From assembly GCA_963755155.1 (NCBI GenBank), contig CAVWIV010000015.1, positions 186,001-250,000 of the forward strand: 64,000 nt of DNA, written 5' to 3'. The notes beneath the pieces were generated by a model, which was given only the letters and a program-made list of their open reading frames with translations, had not been told where the DNA came from and did not search any database. Each line of letters opens with the position of its first letter. The first letter of the stretch is position 1. Shown piece by piece: positions 49,854 through 59,136 of the stretch. Position numbers and translations under genes: made by a program. The DNA comes from PALSA-612 sp963755155 (GTDB lineage: Bacteria; Actinomycetota; Thermoleophilia; Gaiellales; Gaiellaceae).

Positions 49854-50345
49854 GTGAAGGTTCTCGGCATCGATCCGGGCACGGCTGCATGCGGATACGG
49901 AATCGTCCACGAAGAAGAGGGGCGCCTCAGGGCAATCGCCTTCGGGTTGTGGACCACGTCGGCCAGAGAATCCCCGGCGCTCAGGCTCAAGACGATCTAC
50001 GAGGGCGTGGAGGAGCTCATCGAGCTGCACGCGCCGGCTGCCGCCGCGCTCGAGGAGTCGTTCGTCGGCGCCGACGCCCGCATCGCGCTCTCTGTCGGTC
50101 AAGCCAGGGGCGCAGTGCTCGTCGCGTGCGCACGCGCCGGCGTTGACTGCGCCGAGTACTCGCCGAGCATGGTCAAGAAGTCCGTGTGCGGCTACGGCCG
50201 CGCCGACAAGGCGCAGATTCAGCGCATGGTGAAGGCGATTCTCGGCCTCGACGCGACGCCCGAGCCGCATCACGCGGCGGACGCGCTCGCCGTCGCCATC
50301 TGCCACGCGCTCGCGCCGCCACTCCTCAAGCAGGTCGCGTCGTGA
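49854..50345 (+). CDS. ruvC: Crossover junction endodeoxyribonuclease RuvC
   Basis: The 163-residue nuclease has the catalytic acids in VLGIDPGTAACGYGIV (Asp), AAALEESFVGADARIALSVG (Glu) and the C-terminal EPHHAADALAVAICHAL (Asp pair region), with the DNA-contacting KKSVCGYGRADKAQIQRMV between. It resolves Holliday junctions. Usual length. RuvA begins four bases before its stop, so ruvC-ruvA-ruvB is one operon. Confidence 0.97.
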   Translation: MKVLGIDPGTAACGYGIVHEEEGRLRAIAFGLWTTSARESPALRLKTIYEGVEELIELHAPAAAALEESFVGADARIALSVGQARGAVLVACARAGVDCAEYSPSMVKKSVCGYGRADKAQIQRMVKAILGLDATPEPHHAADALAVAICHALAPPLLKQVAS

Positions 50346-50902
50346 TCGCGCAGCTCCGCGGCAAGCCGGTGCGGCGCGGCGCCGAGGGTCTCGTGCTCGA
50401 CGTCGGCGGGGTCGGTTACCTCGTGCAGGCGACGCCGCGCGCGCTCGCGCAAGCCTCTGGCTCGAAGGAGGCGACGGTCGAGACCTACCTTCACGTCCGC
50501 GAGGACGCGCTTCAGCTCTACGGCTTCGCGGACACGGCGGAACGGCAGCTCTTCGAGCAGCTGTTGTCCGTCTCGGGCGTCGGCCCGAAGGTGGCGCTCG
50601 CGATCGTCTCCGGCTCGACGCCGACTGAGCTCCGCCGCGCGATCGCGCGGGAGGACACGGCTCGCTTCGAGGCGATTCCCGGCATCGGGCGCAAGACGGC
50701 GCAGCGAGTCGTGCTCGAGCTGAAGGGGACGCTGACGGGCGACATCGAGCCGTCGGCCGAGGGCGACGGCCACCTCGTCGCTCGCGACGCGCTCGTCGAG
50801 CTGGGCTACACGCTCGTCGACGCCGAGTCGGTGCTCGCCGAGATCGACGCCGCGCTGCCGCCCGAAGAACGTGTTCGTATGGCGCTGAGGCAGGCGGCAT
50901 GA
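50342..50902 (+). CDS. ruvA: Holliday junction branch migration protein RuvA
   Basis: The 186-residue protein has the OB domain (VIAQLRGKPVRRGAEGLVLD VGGVGYLVQ), two helix-hairpin-helix motifs (LLSVSGVGPKVALAIVSG and FEAIPGIGRKTAQRVVLELK) and the C-terminal RuvB-binding three-helix domain (ARDALVELGYTLVDAESVLA). It binds the junction as a tetramer and recruits RuvB. The GTG overlaps the ruvC stop (GTGA). Confidence 0.97.
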   Translation: MIAQLRGKPVRRGAEGLVLDVGGVGYLVQATPRALAQASGSKEATVETYLHVREDALQLYGFADTAERQLFEQLLSVSGVGPKVALAIVSGSTPTELRRAIAREDTARFEAIPGIGRKTAQRVVLELKGTLTGDIEPSAEGDGHLVARDALVELGYTLVDAESVLAEIDAALPPEERVRMALRQAA

Positions 50903-51918
50903 CCGCGCCGCGGCTCGTCTCGCCCGTGCTCGAGGCCGAGGGCGACGAGGAGCTCGACCTCTCGCTCCGCCCGCGGACGCTCGACGAGTTCGTCGGCCAG
51001 GACCGCGTGCGCGAGCAGCTCTCGATTGCGCTCGAAGCGGCGCGCGGCCGCGGCGAGGCACTCGAGCACGTCCTCCTGGCCGGCCCACCGGGCCTCGGCA
51101 AGACATCCCTCGCGCACGTCATCCGCGCCGAGCTGGGGGTGGGGCTCCGCTCCGTCGCCGGCCCCGCGCTCGATCGCAAAGGTGACCTCGCCGCCATCCT
51201 CACGGCGCTCGGGGAGCGCGACGTGCTGTTCGTCGACGAGATCCATCGTCTCGCGCCGGCCGTCGAGGAGATCCTCTATCCCGCGCTCGAGGACTTCCGC
51301 CTGGACATCGTCGTCGGCCAGGGACCGGCCGCGCGGACGCTCGCGCTCGACCTCCCGCCGTTCACGCTCGTCGGCGCGACCACGCGCACGGGGCTGCTGA
51401 CGACGCCGCTCCGCGACCGCTTCGGCATGACGTTCCGGCTCGGCTACTACGAGCACGACGAGCTGGCCGCGATCGTGCGCCGCTCGGCGCGGATCCTCGC
51501 TGTGGAGATCGCCGACGAAGCGGCTGACGAGATCGCGCGGCGCTCGCGCGGCACTCCGCGCGTCGCGAACCGGATCCTCAGGCGCGTCCGCGACGTCGCC
51601 GAGGTCCGCCACTCCGGCTCGATCACGACAGCCGTCGCGGCGGACGCGCTCACGCTGCTCGAGGTGGACGGCGAAGGGCTGGAGCGGATGGACCGCGAGC
51701 TGCTGGATACCGTCGCGACGAAGTTCGAGGGCGGGCCGGTGGGACTTTCCACGCTGGCCGTCGCACTCGGAGAGGAGCCGGACACGATCGAGGACGTCTA
51801 CGAGCCGTATCTCCTTCAGCTCGGCTTCCTCCAGCGAACGCCGCGCGGGCGCGTGATCACGAAGCTCGGCCTCGAGCACGTCGGGGCTGCGGCCGCGACC
51901 GACGGCGCGCTGTTCTGA
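50899..51918 (+). CDS. ruvB: Holliday junction helicase RuvB
   Basis: The 339-residue AAA+ ATPase has SLRPRTLDEFVGQDRVREQL, Walker A VLLAGPPGLGKTSLAHVI, Walker B DVLFVDEIHRL, sensor 1 FTLVGATTRTGLLTTPLRDR FG (arginine finger region) and the C-terminal winged helix ending FLQRTPRGRVIT. It drives branch migration with RuvA. It overlaps ruvA by four bases and the following small gene by one. Confidence 0.98.
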   Translation: MTAPRLVSPVLEAEGDEELDLSLRPRTLDEFVGQDRVREQLSIALEAARGRGEALEHVLLAGPPGLGKTSLAHVIRAELGVGLRSVAGPALDRKGDLAAILTALGERDVLFVDEIHRLAPAVEEILYPALEDFRLDIVVGQGPAARTLALDLPPFTLVGATTRTGLLTTPLRDRFGMTFRLGYYEHDELAAIVRRSARILAVEIADEAADEIARRSRGTPRVANRILRRVRDVAEVRHSGSITTAVAADALTLLEVDGEGLERMDRELLDTVATKFEGGPVGLSTLAVALGEEPDTIEDVYEPYLLQLGFLQRTPRGRVITKLGLEHVGAAAATDGALF

Positions 51919-52256
51919 TGTCTCCCGACGGCCCGGACATCTGGGTTCCGGGAGCGCCGCACCCGTCGCTCGAGGACTTCGTCACGCGGCTCAACAGCGC
52001 CATCGAGCGGTTCGCGAAGGAGCGCGCGGACGGGCAGGCGGCGGTCGAGATCGAGCTGCGGGACGGCTCAGTGCACAGGCTCGTCTCGATAGACGAGGAG
52101 CCGGGCTACGGCTTCGTGACGCTCAGCCCGTGGCGCGACGACGGGCAGGCCGAGGAGATGATCGTGCCGGTGGGCGCGATCGCCGCCGTCAGGCTGACGC
52201 CGATGGAAGAGCACCCGCCGTTCGGCTTCACCACGCGGCCGCCGCAGGCGGCGTAG
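51918..52256 (+). CDS. Small protein of unknown function after ruvB
   Basis: The 112-residue protein begins MSPDGPDIWVPGAPHPSLED and contains RLNSAIERFAKERADGQAAV EIELRDG and VSIDEEPGYGFVTLSPWR, a helix followed by a beta-barrel-like segment with AIAAVRLTPMEEHPPFGFTT. I do not recognise it. It overlaps the ruvB stop by one base, so it is the last gene of the ruvCAB operon, and it ends directly at the convergent gene. Confidence 0.75.
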   Translation: MSPDGPDIWVPGAPHPSLEDFVTRLNSAIERFAKERADGQAAVEIELRDGSVHRLVSIDEEPGYGFVTLSPWRDDGQAEEMIVPVGAIAAVRLTPMEEHPPFGFTTRPPQAA

Positions 52257-52706
52257 TCAGGGGCGAAACTGCAACTCGTGCCACGACGGCACGGGCGCCA
52301 TCTCGAGCAGCGCGCGGGAGCCGTTCGGCTCGGAGTACGTGAACTCGCCGGAGTTCTCGTCCCACGTGACGTCGAGCAGGCCCTGCTTCACGCGATGATC
52401 GAGCCAGGCGCTCCGGAACACGAGCCGCCGTAGCCAGTAGACGAGCGACTCGTCGCCGACGAGGGAGATCCGCTCCCAGTGGCGAACGAGGTAGTGGCCG
52501 AGCGCGCTGCGGGGGATCGCCAACTGTCCGTCCGCGGTGAGCTCGACCAGGTCGGCCGTCTCATCGCCGTCGAGCTCGCTTCTCTCCACGAGTCCGAGCT
52601 TGACGGCGGCTGCCACGACCCTCTCCTCGAAATCGTCGCGGCCGAACGAGAAGCGGTGCTCGAGGAACTCCACCTCGTAGTCGTCGCCGGAGCGGTAATC
52701 CTCCAC
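52257..52706 (-). CDS. Protein of unknown function
   Basis: The 149-residue protein starts at GTG 52706 (VEDYRSGDDYEVEFLEHRFS). It is mainly helical with conserved-looking HYLVRHWERISLVGDESLVY WLRRLVFRSAWLD and ends WDENSGEFTYSEPNGSRALL. No known motif is visible. It starts 48 bases from the divergent recJ gene. Confidence 0.65.
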   Translation of the reverse strand: MEDYRSGDDYEVEFLEHRFSFGRDDFEERVVAAAVKLGLVERSELDGDETADLVELTADGQLAIPRSALGHYLVRHWERISLVGDESLVYWLRRLVFRSAWLDHRVKQGLLDVTWDENSGEFTYSEPNGSRALLEMAPVPSWHELQFRP

Positions 52707-52742
52707 GCCCGCAGGATAACGAGCGCTGTCCGGTGGCCTCCC

Positions 52743-52748
52743 TACGTT
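52743..52748 (+). promoter_or_regulatory. -10 box (TACGTT) of recJ
   Basis: TACGTT ends six bases before ATG 52755; GGAGG within the spacer could alternatively be a ribosome-binding site. Confidence 0.4.
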
Positions 52749-52754
52749 GGAGGC

Positions 52755-54611
52755 ATGGACTGGTTGCTCGCCCCGTGCGACACGCAAGCGGCACGCGCGC
52801 TTGGCGCAGAGCTCGGCGTATCCGAGATCACGGCGCGCGTTCTGCTCCGGCGGGGCCACGGCGATGAGGCGTCGGCGGCGACGTTCCTGCGGGGTGACAT
52901 GCCAGGGCACGACCCGAATCTCCTCGGAGCTGTGAAAGACGCGTGCCAACTCATCCACAAGGCGATAGCCGACGGCACGCGCATCTGCGTCCACGGCGAC
53001 TACGACGTCGACGGCATCTGCGCGACCGTGCTCGCCGTGCTGACGCTCCGGGAGCTCGGCGCCGACGTCGGCTGGCACCTGCCGAGCCGCTTCGAGGAGG
53101 GTTACGGCCTCTCGGGGCAGACGCTCGAGAAGCTTGCCGACGAGGGCTACGGGCTCGTGCTCACAGTCGACTGTGGCATCACTGCGGTCGACGAGGTCGC
53201 GGCCGCGCGGCGGCTCGGACTCGACGTCATCGTCACGGATCACCACCGACCGGGAGAGGAGCTGCCGGACTGCCCGGTGGTGGCGACGAGGCCGTCGACC
53301 TACCCATTTCCAGAGCTCTGCGGGACGGGCGTCGTGTTCAAGCTCCTCCAGGCACTCGCGGACGATCCGCTCGAACGGCACCTCGATCTCGTCGCGCTCG
53401 CGACGATCGCCGACGTCGTGCCGCTCGTCGACGAGAACCGCGCGTTTGCGATCGCCGGGCTCAGGCAACTCGCACGCACGCAGCGGCCCGGCCTCCGAGC
53501 GCTCATGCGCTCGGCGCGGGTCGATCCCGCCGCCGTCGACGAAGGGGCGGTCGGCTTCCGGCTCGCACCGCGCATCAACGCCGCAGGGCGGCTGTGCAGG
53601 CCCGAAATCGCGCTCGATCTTCTGATGTGCGATACAGATGCCGAGGCGGGCGAGCTCGCAGCCAAGCTCGAGGAGCTCAACCGCGACCGCCAGGCCGTCG
53701 AGGAGCGGATCGTCCGCGAGGCCACGAAGCAGATCGAGGCCTGGCCGGAGAGACGTCGCCGCCAGCGCGGCTACGTCCTTGCCGACGAAGACTGGCACGA
53801 GGGCGTCGTCGGCATCGTCGCGTCACGTCTCGTCGAGCGCTATCGCCGTCCCGTTGTGCTCATCGCAGGAACGGACGGCGAGTGGAAGGGCTCGGGACGC
53901 TCGCTGTCCGCCTACGACCTCCACGCGGGGCTGACCGCGTGTGCGGAGCACCTCGACCGCTTCGGCGGGCATCGTGCCGCCGCAGGGTTGTCGATCCGAC
54001 CCGAGGCGATCGAGGCGTTCTCGGAGGCATTCGCAGCACACGCGGACGCACATTTGACGGACGACCAGCTGCGCCCGATGGCGGTCGTCGACGCTGCCGT
54101 GCCCGGCTCCGCGCTCACGCTCGGGCTGGCCGAGGAGCTGCATCGGCTCGCGCCGTTCGGGCTGGGCAATCCGGGCGTCACGCTGCTCCTGCCCGGCTCT
54201 GAGCTGACGGATCTACAGACGGTCGGAGAAGGCAAGCACCTCCGCTTTCGCGTTCGGGAGCGCAGCCGTCCGGCCGGGAGTGCGATCGCCTTCGGGCTGG
54301 GGCCGCAGCTCGACCGCTTCCGGCAAGAAGGCACGTACGATCTCGCCTTCCGCCTCGAGGAGAACCGCTGGAACGGCACCGTGGCCCCGCAGCTCGTCGT
54401 GCGGCACGTCCACGAGACGAACGAGCGCTACCACGCGCTACGCGAGCAGCTAGCCGCCGAGTGGGAGGCCGGCGAGGCTGCGTGGAGCACCGAGGCGAGA
54501 GCGGTCTTCGAGGAGCTCTCGCTGGATGTCGGGAACCCGGTCAGCCTCTACGAGTCGGCGGCGTTTCGTGCGCTGATGGCCGAGGAGATGGTGCTCGCTC
54601 AGGCGGCGTGA
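52755..54611 (+). CDS. recJ: Single-stranded-DNA-specific exonuclease RecJ
   Basis: The 618-residue protein has the DHH nuclease motifs in order: ICVHGDYDVDGICATVLAVL (motif I), GLVLTVDCGITAVDEV, DVIVTDHHRPGEELPDCPVV (DHH), ATIADVVPLVDENR and GAVGFRLAPRINAAGRLCRP. The DHHA1 domain follows with WHEGVVGIVASRLVERYRRP and RFGGHRAAAGLSI, then an OB fold. It degrades single strands 5' to 3' in recombination and mismatch repair, fitting the nearby ruvCAB. All metal ligands are present. Confidence 0.97.
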   Translation: MDWLLAPCDTQAARALGAELGVSEITARVLLRRGHGDEASAATFLRGDMPGHDPNLLGAVKDACQLIHKAIADGTRICVHGDYDVDGICATVLAVLTLRELGADVGWHLPSRFEEGYGLSGQTLEKLADEGYGLVLTVDCGITAVDEVAAARRLGLDVIVTDHHRPGEELPDCPVVATRPSTYPFPELCGTGVVFKLLQALADDPLERHLDLVALATIADVVPLVDENRAFAIAGLRQLARTQRPGLRALMRSARVDPAAVDEGAVGFRLAPRINAAGRLCRPEIALDLLMCDTDAEAGELAAKLEELNRDRQAVEERIVREATKQIEAWPERRRRQRGYVLADEDWHEGVVGIVASRLVERYRRPVVLIAGTDGEWKGSGRSLSAYDLHAGLTACAEHLDRFGGHRAAAGLSIRPEAIEAFSEAFAAHADAHLTDDQLRPMAVVDAAVPGSALTLGLAEELHRLAPFGLGNPGVTLLLPGSELTDLQTVGEGKHLRFRVRERSRPAGSAIAFGLGPQLDRFRQEGTYDLAFRLEENRWNGTVAPQLVVRHVHETNERYHALREQLAAEWEAGEAAWSTEARAVFEELSLDVGNPVSLYESAAFRALMAEEMVLAQAA

Positions 54612-54629
54612 ACGTGAGAGGATCCGCGC

Positions 54630-55739
54630 GTGCGGAGGGTCGCCTGGAGCGCAGCCGTGTGCGTCGCCTTCGCGTCACTCGTCGGCGCGGGCGCGGCGGC
54701 AACGTCGGCCAGCGTCGTCAAGCAGATCGTGACGGGTGCCGACCATACGTGCGCGCTCATCGCCGGCGGCAAGGTGAAGTGCTGGGGCGCGAACAACTTC
54801 GGCCAAGTCGGTGACGGCACGGACGAGGATCGTCTCAAGCCGGTCGCGGTCAAGGGTCTCACGGGCGTTAATAAGCTCGTCGCCGGCCAGTGGACGACCT
54901 GCGCGTGGCTCGCGAAGAGCGTCGAGTGCTGGGGCAACAACACGTACGGGGAGCTCGCCGACGGCACGAAGACTGAACGCCACCGTCCCGTGACGATCAA
55001 GGCGCTCGCCGGCGTCAAGGCGATCGCGCCGGGCTTCGACCACGCCTGCGGGCTTTGGGCCGGCGGCAAGGTGAAGTGCTGGGGCTCCAACGCGAAGGGT
55101 CAGCTCGGAACGGGCGCGGACAACGACAGCCTCAAGCCTGTCGCAGTCGCGGGCCTCAGCGGCGTGACAGCGCTCGCCTCCGGTGAAACGCATTCGTGCG
55201 CGATCGTGGCCGGCGGCGCGGTCAAGTGCTGGGGTGAGCACTCCTCCGAGCTGATCGGAGACACCCCCCGGACGAAGGTGGGCCTCGCCGGCGCGAAGCA
55301 GATCACCGCCGGATCCACGCACACGTGTGTGCTCGTCTCGAGCCGTATGCGGTGCTGGGGCGGCCAGCCGTACGGTCAGCTCGGTAACGGCTCTACGACC
55401 ACCAGCAGCAGTCCGGTGTCACCGGCAGGCCTCGGCAAGGTGAAGCAGATAACGGCGGGCAGCGTCTGGACGTGTGCGCTGCTCACGACCGGCAAGGTCA
55501 CGTGCTGGGGCAACAACCGTGCCGGCTCGGTCGGAGACGGCTCGACTACCGATCGCCTGAAGCCGGTCGTCGTCAAGGGGCTGGCCAAGGTGCAGAGCCT
55601 GGACGCCGGCGGTGCGCACTCCTGCGCGCTGCTCGCCGGCGGCAAGGTCCGCTGTTGGGGCGGGAACAGGTTCACGGGCGCACTCGGCGACGGCACGGAA
55701 GAGAATCGCCTCAAGCCCGTGGCCCCAAAGGGCCTCTAG
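54630..55739 (+). CDS. Secreted RCC1-repeat protein
   Basis: The 369-residue protein starts at GTG 54630. A signal peptide (VAWSAAVCVAFASLVGAGAA) is followed by seven blades of about 50 residues with the pattern DHTCALIAGGKVKCWGANNF GQVGDGT ... LKPVAVKGL. Each blade has two cysteines (HTCAL and VKCWG), so the propeller is probably disulfide-stabilised outside the cell. The RCC1 fold usually binds proteins; in secreted bacterial forms the function is unknown. Blade regularity argues for recent internal duplication. Confidence 0.88.
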   Translation: MRRVAWSAAVCVAFASLVGAGAAATSASVVKQIVTGADHTCALIAGGKVKCWGANNFGQVGDGTDEDRLKPVAVKGLTGVNKLVAGQWTTCAWLAKSVECWGNNTYGELADGTKTERHRPVTIKALAGVKAIAPGFDHACGLWAGGKVKCWGSNAKGQLGTGADNDSLKPVAVAGLSGVTALASGETHSCAIVAGGAVKCWGEHSSELIGDTPRTKVGLAGAKQITAGSTHTCVLVSSRMRCWGGQPYGQLGNGSTTTSSSPVSPAGLGKVKQITAGSVWTCALLTTGKVTCWGNNRAGSVGDGSTTDRLKPVVVKGLAKVQSLDAGGAHSCALLAGGKVRCWGGNRFTGALGDGTEENRLKPVAPKGL

Positions 55740-55926
55740 AACACGTCTAGCCGCGCGACGCGGAGAGCGAGTCGAGCTCGACGAGCATGCGGGTCAGACG
55801 GCGAATTGCCCGTGCCCGCGCGCGCATTCGGATTCGCTGAAGCATGAGCGTCATCATTCGTGAAGTTCCCTTTCACTCCTTTCGGAAACGCTCGATCTGG
55901 CCATGAGCCTCGTTCGGACCGCCGTC

Positions 55927-55932
55927 TACACT
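55927..55932 (+). promoter_or_regulatory. -10 box (TACACT) of the (p)ppGpp synthetase gene
   Basis: TACACT ends six bases before GTG 55939. It lies within the reading frame if ATG 55903 were the start, which argues for the GTG. The 160 bases before it hold no gene I can support. Confidence 0.5.
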
Positions 55933-55938
55933 TGGAAC

Positions 55939-58140
55939 GTGGCCGTCGTCGAGACACAGGAACGGCACGAGCACCTCGTCGAGGAGCTGATCGCGGACGT
56001 CGCCGTGTACAAGGAGGACGTCGACGAGGACTTGCTGCGCCGGGCCTTCGCGTTCGCGGTGCGGGCGCACGAGGGGCAGCGTCGCCGCTCGGGCGAGGAC
56101 TTCATCCGGCACCCATGGGGCGCCGCGAAGATTCTCGCGACGCTCCATCTCGACGAGCAGACGCTCGCCGCCGCGCTGCTCCACGACGTAGTCGAGGACA
56201 CGGGCTGCGACATCTCCGACGTGAAGAGCGAGTTCGGCGACGAGATCGCGCAGCTCGTCGAGGGCGTCACGAAGCTGACGCGGATCCAGTTCGCGAGCCG
56301 CGAGCACGCGGAGGTCGAGAACTACCGCAAGATGATCGTGGCGATGGCGCGAGATCCGCGCGTCATCCTCATTAAGCTCGCCGACCGCCTGCACAACATG
56401 CGGACGATCGAGTACCTCGGCCGGCAGAAGCAGCTCCAGAAGGCGAAGGAGACGCTCGAGGTCTATGCGCCGATCGCGCACCGGCTCGGCATCCACGCCA
56501 TCAAGTGGGAGCTCGAGGACCTCGCGTTCGAGCGGCTGCATCCGCGGAAGTACGCGGAGATCGAGGCAATGGTGGCCGAGCGCCGGGGCGACCGCGAGGA
56601 GCATGTGAAGACGGCGTCACGCGTCCTCAAGCGCGAGCTCGACAAGGCGGACATCCCTGCGCACATCTCCGGCCGCGCGAAGCACTTCTACTCCATCTAC
56701 GACAAGATGGTGCGCAAGGGCCGGGAGTTCAACGAGATCTACGACCTCACGGCCATGCGGGTCATGGTCGAGCGCTCCGGCGAGGAGGGCACGCGCGACT
56801 GCTACGGCGCCCTCGGTCTCATCCACTCGCTGTGGAAGCCGATGCCCGGGCGGTTCAAGGACTTCATCGCGATGCCGAAGCTCAACCGCTATCGGGCGTT
56901 GCACACCACGGTGATCGGGCCCGAGGGCAAGCCGCTCGAGATCCAGATCAGGACGGACGAGATGCACCGCGAGGCCGAGTTCGGCATCGCCGCGCACTGG
57001 GTCTACAAGAAGGGCAAGCGCGGCAAGGGCGACGAGGAGTGGACCGCGTGGATGCGCCAGCTCATCGACTGGCAGTCCGACGAGACCGATCCGCGCGAGT
57101 TCATCAAGACCTTCCACACCGATCTCTTCTCGGACGAGGTCTACGTGTTTACGCCGAAGGGCGACGTGAAGACGCTGCCCGCCGGCGCGACGCCGATCGA
57201 CTTTGCGTACGCCGTGCACACGGACGTCGGGCACCGCACGGTCGGCGCCAAGGTAAACGGCCGCATCGTTCCGCTGCATTACCAGCTGAAGAGCGGCGAC
57301 TTCGTCGAGGTGCTCACGGCGAAGTCAGGGCGCGGCCCGTCGCGCGACTGGCTCTCGCTGGCCGCGTCTTCCCGCGCGCGCAACAAGATCCGCCAGTGGT
57401 TCTCGCGGGAGACCCGCGAGGAGACGGAGCAGAAGGGGCGCGAGGCGCTCGAGCAGGCGCTGCGCACGCAGAAGCTTCCGTACAAGAAGCTCCAGGGGTC
57501 AGCGGTGCTCGCGCAGGTGATCCGCGAGACCGGCTTCAAGAAGGCAGAAGACTTCTACATCGCGCTCGGTTCGGGAAAGCTCCAGCCGACGCAGATCGTC
57601 CGCAAGGTCATCCAGCGGCTGAAGACGGAGGAGGTGGCCGAGGAGGAGACCGTCACGCGCAAGCCGACGCGCGAGCGTCCGGCCACGAGCCAGAGCGTCG
57701 GCGTTCGCGTGGAGGGCGTCGACGACGTGCTGGTTCGCCTGGCGAGGTGCTGCACGCCGGTTCCCGGCGACCCGATCCTCGGCTACATCTCGCTGGGCCG
57801 CGGCATCACGATCCACCGCGAGGACTGTCCGAACGTCAAGGCGCTGCGGCGTAACCCGGAGCGGCTGACGCCGGTGGCATGGGACGGCGACGGCTCGCGA
57901 AGCTTCCGCGTCCAGGTGGCCGTCGACTCGTGGGACCGGCCGCGCCTGCTCGAGGACGTCGCCCGGACGTTCGCCGAGCACGGCGCCAACATCGTCGCGT
58001 ACGGCGGTGTCGTCGAGGATCAGATGGCCCGAAACCGCTACACCGCCGAGCTCGGCGACGTGAAGTCGCTGCGTGCGTTGCTCAGCGCCCTGCGGCAGGT
58101 GGACGGTGTCTTCGACGCGTACCGCATGACTCCCCAGTAG
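55939..58140 (+). CDS. Bifunctional (p)ppGpp synthetase/hydrolase, RelA/SpoT family
   Basis: The protein has 733 residues from GTG 55939. The HD hydrolase domain contains RHPWGAAKILATLHLDEQTL AAALLHDVVEDTG and LADRLHNMRTIEYLG; the synthetase domain contains FYSIYDKMVRKGREFNEIYD LTAMRVMVE and NRYRALHTTVIGPEGKPLEI QIRT; then TGS (VFTPKGDVKTLPAGATPIDF AYAVHT), a helical region, the zinc-finger-like ARCCTPVPGDPILGYISLGR GITIHREDC and a C-terminal ACT domain. HD and synthetase motifs are both intact, so it can make and degrade the alarmone. ATG 55903 is the alternative start. Confidence 0.97.
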   Translation: MAVVETQERHEHLVEELIADVAVYKEDVDEDLLRRAFAFAVRAHEGQRRRSGEDFIRHPWGAAKILATLHLDEQTLAAALLHDVVEDTGCDISDVKSEFGDEIAQLVEGVTKLTRIQFASREHAEVENYRKMIVAMARDPRVILIKLADRLHNMRTIEYLGRQKQLQKAKETLEVYAPIAHRLGIHAIKWELEDLAFERLHPRKYAEIEAMVAERRGDREEHVKTASRVLKRELDKADIPAHISGRAKHFYSIYDKMVRKGREFNEIYDLTAMRVMVERSGEEGTRDCYGALGLIHSLWKPMPGRFKDFIAMPKLNRYRALHTTVIGPEGKPLEIQIRTDEMHREAEFGIAAHWVYKKGKRGKGDEEWTAWMRQLIDWQSDETDPREFIKTFHTDLFSDEVYVFTPKGDVKTLPAGATPIDFAYAVHTDVGHRTVGAKVNGRIVPLHYQLKSGDFVEVLTAKSGRGPSRDWLSLAASSRARNKIRQWFSRETREETEQKGREALEQALRTQKLPYKKLQGSAVLAQVIRETGFKKAEDFYIALGSGKLQPTQIVRKVIQRLKTEEVAEEETVTRKPTRERPATSQSVGVRVEGVDDVLVRLARCCTPVPGDPILGYISLGRGITIHREDCPNVKALRRNPERLTPVAWDGDGSRSFRVQVAVDSWDRPRLLEDVARTFAEHGANIVAYGGVVEDQMARNRYTAELGDVKSLRALLSALRQVDGVFDAYRMTPQ

Positions 58141-58148
58141 CGCTGCGC

Positions 58149-58570
58149 GTGGACGAGATCCGTCGGCGAGCGACGAGCTTCGGCTCGGTCGCCAGGGAGT
58201 ACGAGTCGCGCGGCCCGACTACCCGGCCGCGGCGGTGGCGTAGCTTGCGGCCGAGCTCGGCATCGGGCCGGAGCAGGACGTACTCGATCTCGGCGCGGGC
58301 ACGGGCAAGCTCACCCGGCAGATCTCGGGGCTCGGTGCGAAGTCGAGCTCGAGCGCGCGTTACCGGGCATCGACGCGCTTCCCGGGACGGCCGAGGCGAT
58401 GCCGCTTCCCGAGCGTCGACGTCATCACGTGCGCGCAGGCGTTCCACTGGTTCGATGCCGATACGGCATTGCCGGAGATGTGGCGCGTGCTGCGCCCCGG
58501 CGGAGGTGTCGGGTTGATGTGGAACCTCCGCGACCCCAGGCGTACGACTTTCGCCGCCGCGATTGACGAT
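58149..58570 (+). pseudogene. Decayed SAM-dependent methyltransferase
   Basis: The remnant begins VDEIRRRATSFGSVAREYES and continues, with frame changes and an in-frame TAG after AAAVA, as LAAELGIGPEQ, VLDLGAGTGKLTRQISGLGA (motif I), then TAEAMPLPE, VDVITCAQAFHWFDADTALP EMWRVLRPGG. Some 60 codons between motif I and the acidic loop are missing and the C-terminus is lost after FAAAIDDPSN. Multiple shifts, a nonsense codon and a deletion show true decay. It follows the (p)ppGpp gene by eight bases. Confidence 0.8.
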
Positions 58571-58622
58571 CCCTCGAACGGGGGATCTAGCCCGAAGGAG
58601 TGGCAGTACCCCTTTCGAGGGA
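58570..58622. repeat. Long inverted repeat within the methyltransferase remnant
   Basis: TCCCTCGAA (58570-58578) pairs with TTCGAGGGA (58614-58622) and continues as GGGG (58580-58583) with CCCC (58609-58612): 13 pairs, one mismatch, 25-base loop. It coincides with the point where methyltransferase homology ends. The next 55 bases to 58677 are relatively AT-rich and hold nothing recognised. Confidence 0.6.
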
Positions 58623-58677
58623 CGCAGCCCCCAAATCCGCTATTAGCAGGACGTTTGCACCCGCAATGGGGTAGGGA

Positions 58678-59136
58678 TCACTCTTCGACGTCTGAGCCTT
58701 CGAACGCGCGGATCGTCTCACGGAACGAATCCGGCACCGGTGACGCGGTGTGCGTCTCCAACTCGACTAGCACGAGCGTCTGGTGGGCGGTGACCATGAG
58801 CACGTCGTTCTCCATCCGGTACGCCGCGAACTCGTAGGTCACGCTCGTTCGCCCGATCCGAGAGACGCGGACGAAGACCTCGATGAGATCGTCGAAGCGA
58901 GCCGGCGCCAGGTACTCGATCGTGCACGCGCGCATGACGAACTCCCGCTCGCGCGGCCCGGCGTACTCCATCCCCAGGTGGCGGTGGTACTCGACGCGGG
59001 CGAGGTCGAAGTACGGGAGGTAGCGGCCGTAGTAGACGATCCCCTGCGCATCGGTGTCGGAGAAGCCCACGCGATCGAGCGCCGAGTACTTGAACGGCGG
59101 CTTGCGATCGGACAGACGGCCGAGCTCGAGGCTCAC
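58678..59136 (-). CDS. Acyl-CoA thioesterase, 4HBT/YbgC-like hotdog fold
   Basis: The 152-residue protein has the hotdog signature VGFSDTDAQGIVYYGRYLPY FDLARVEYHRHLG, in which the Asp-x-Asp around DTDAQG is the catalytic acid, then ACTIEYLAPARFDDLIEVFV RVSRIGRTSVTYEFA. It should hydrolyse short- or medium-chain acyl-CoAs. Its ATG overlaps the stop of the P1 peptidase gene upstream (ATGA). Confidence 0.9.
   Translation of the reverse strand: MSLELGRLSDRKPPFKYSALDRVGFSDTDAQGIVYYGRYLPYFDLARVEYHRHLGMEYAGPREREFVMRACTIEYLAPARFDDLIEVFVRVSRIGRTSVTYEFAAYRMENDVLMVTAHQTLVLVELETHTASPVPDSFRETIRAFEGSDVEE

Noticed and set aside
55740..55902. Small gene between the RCC1-repeat and (p)ppGpp genes
   Set aside because: Short frames there lack a ribosome-binding site, a recognisable sequence and sensible codon use.
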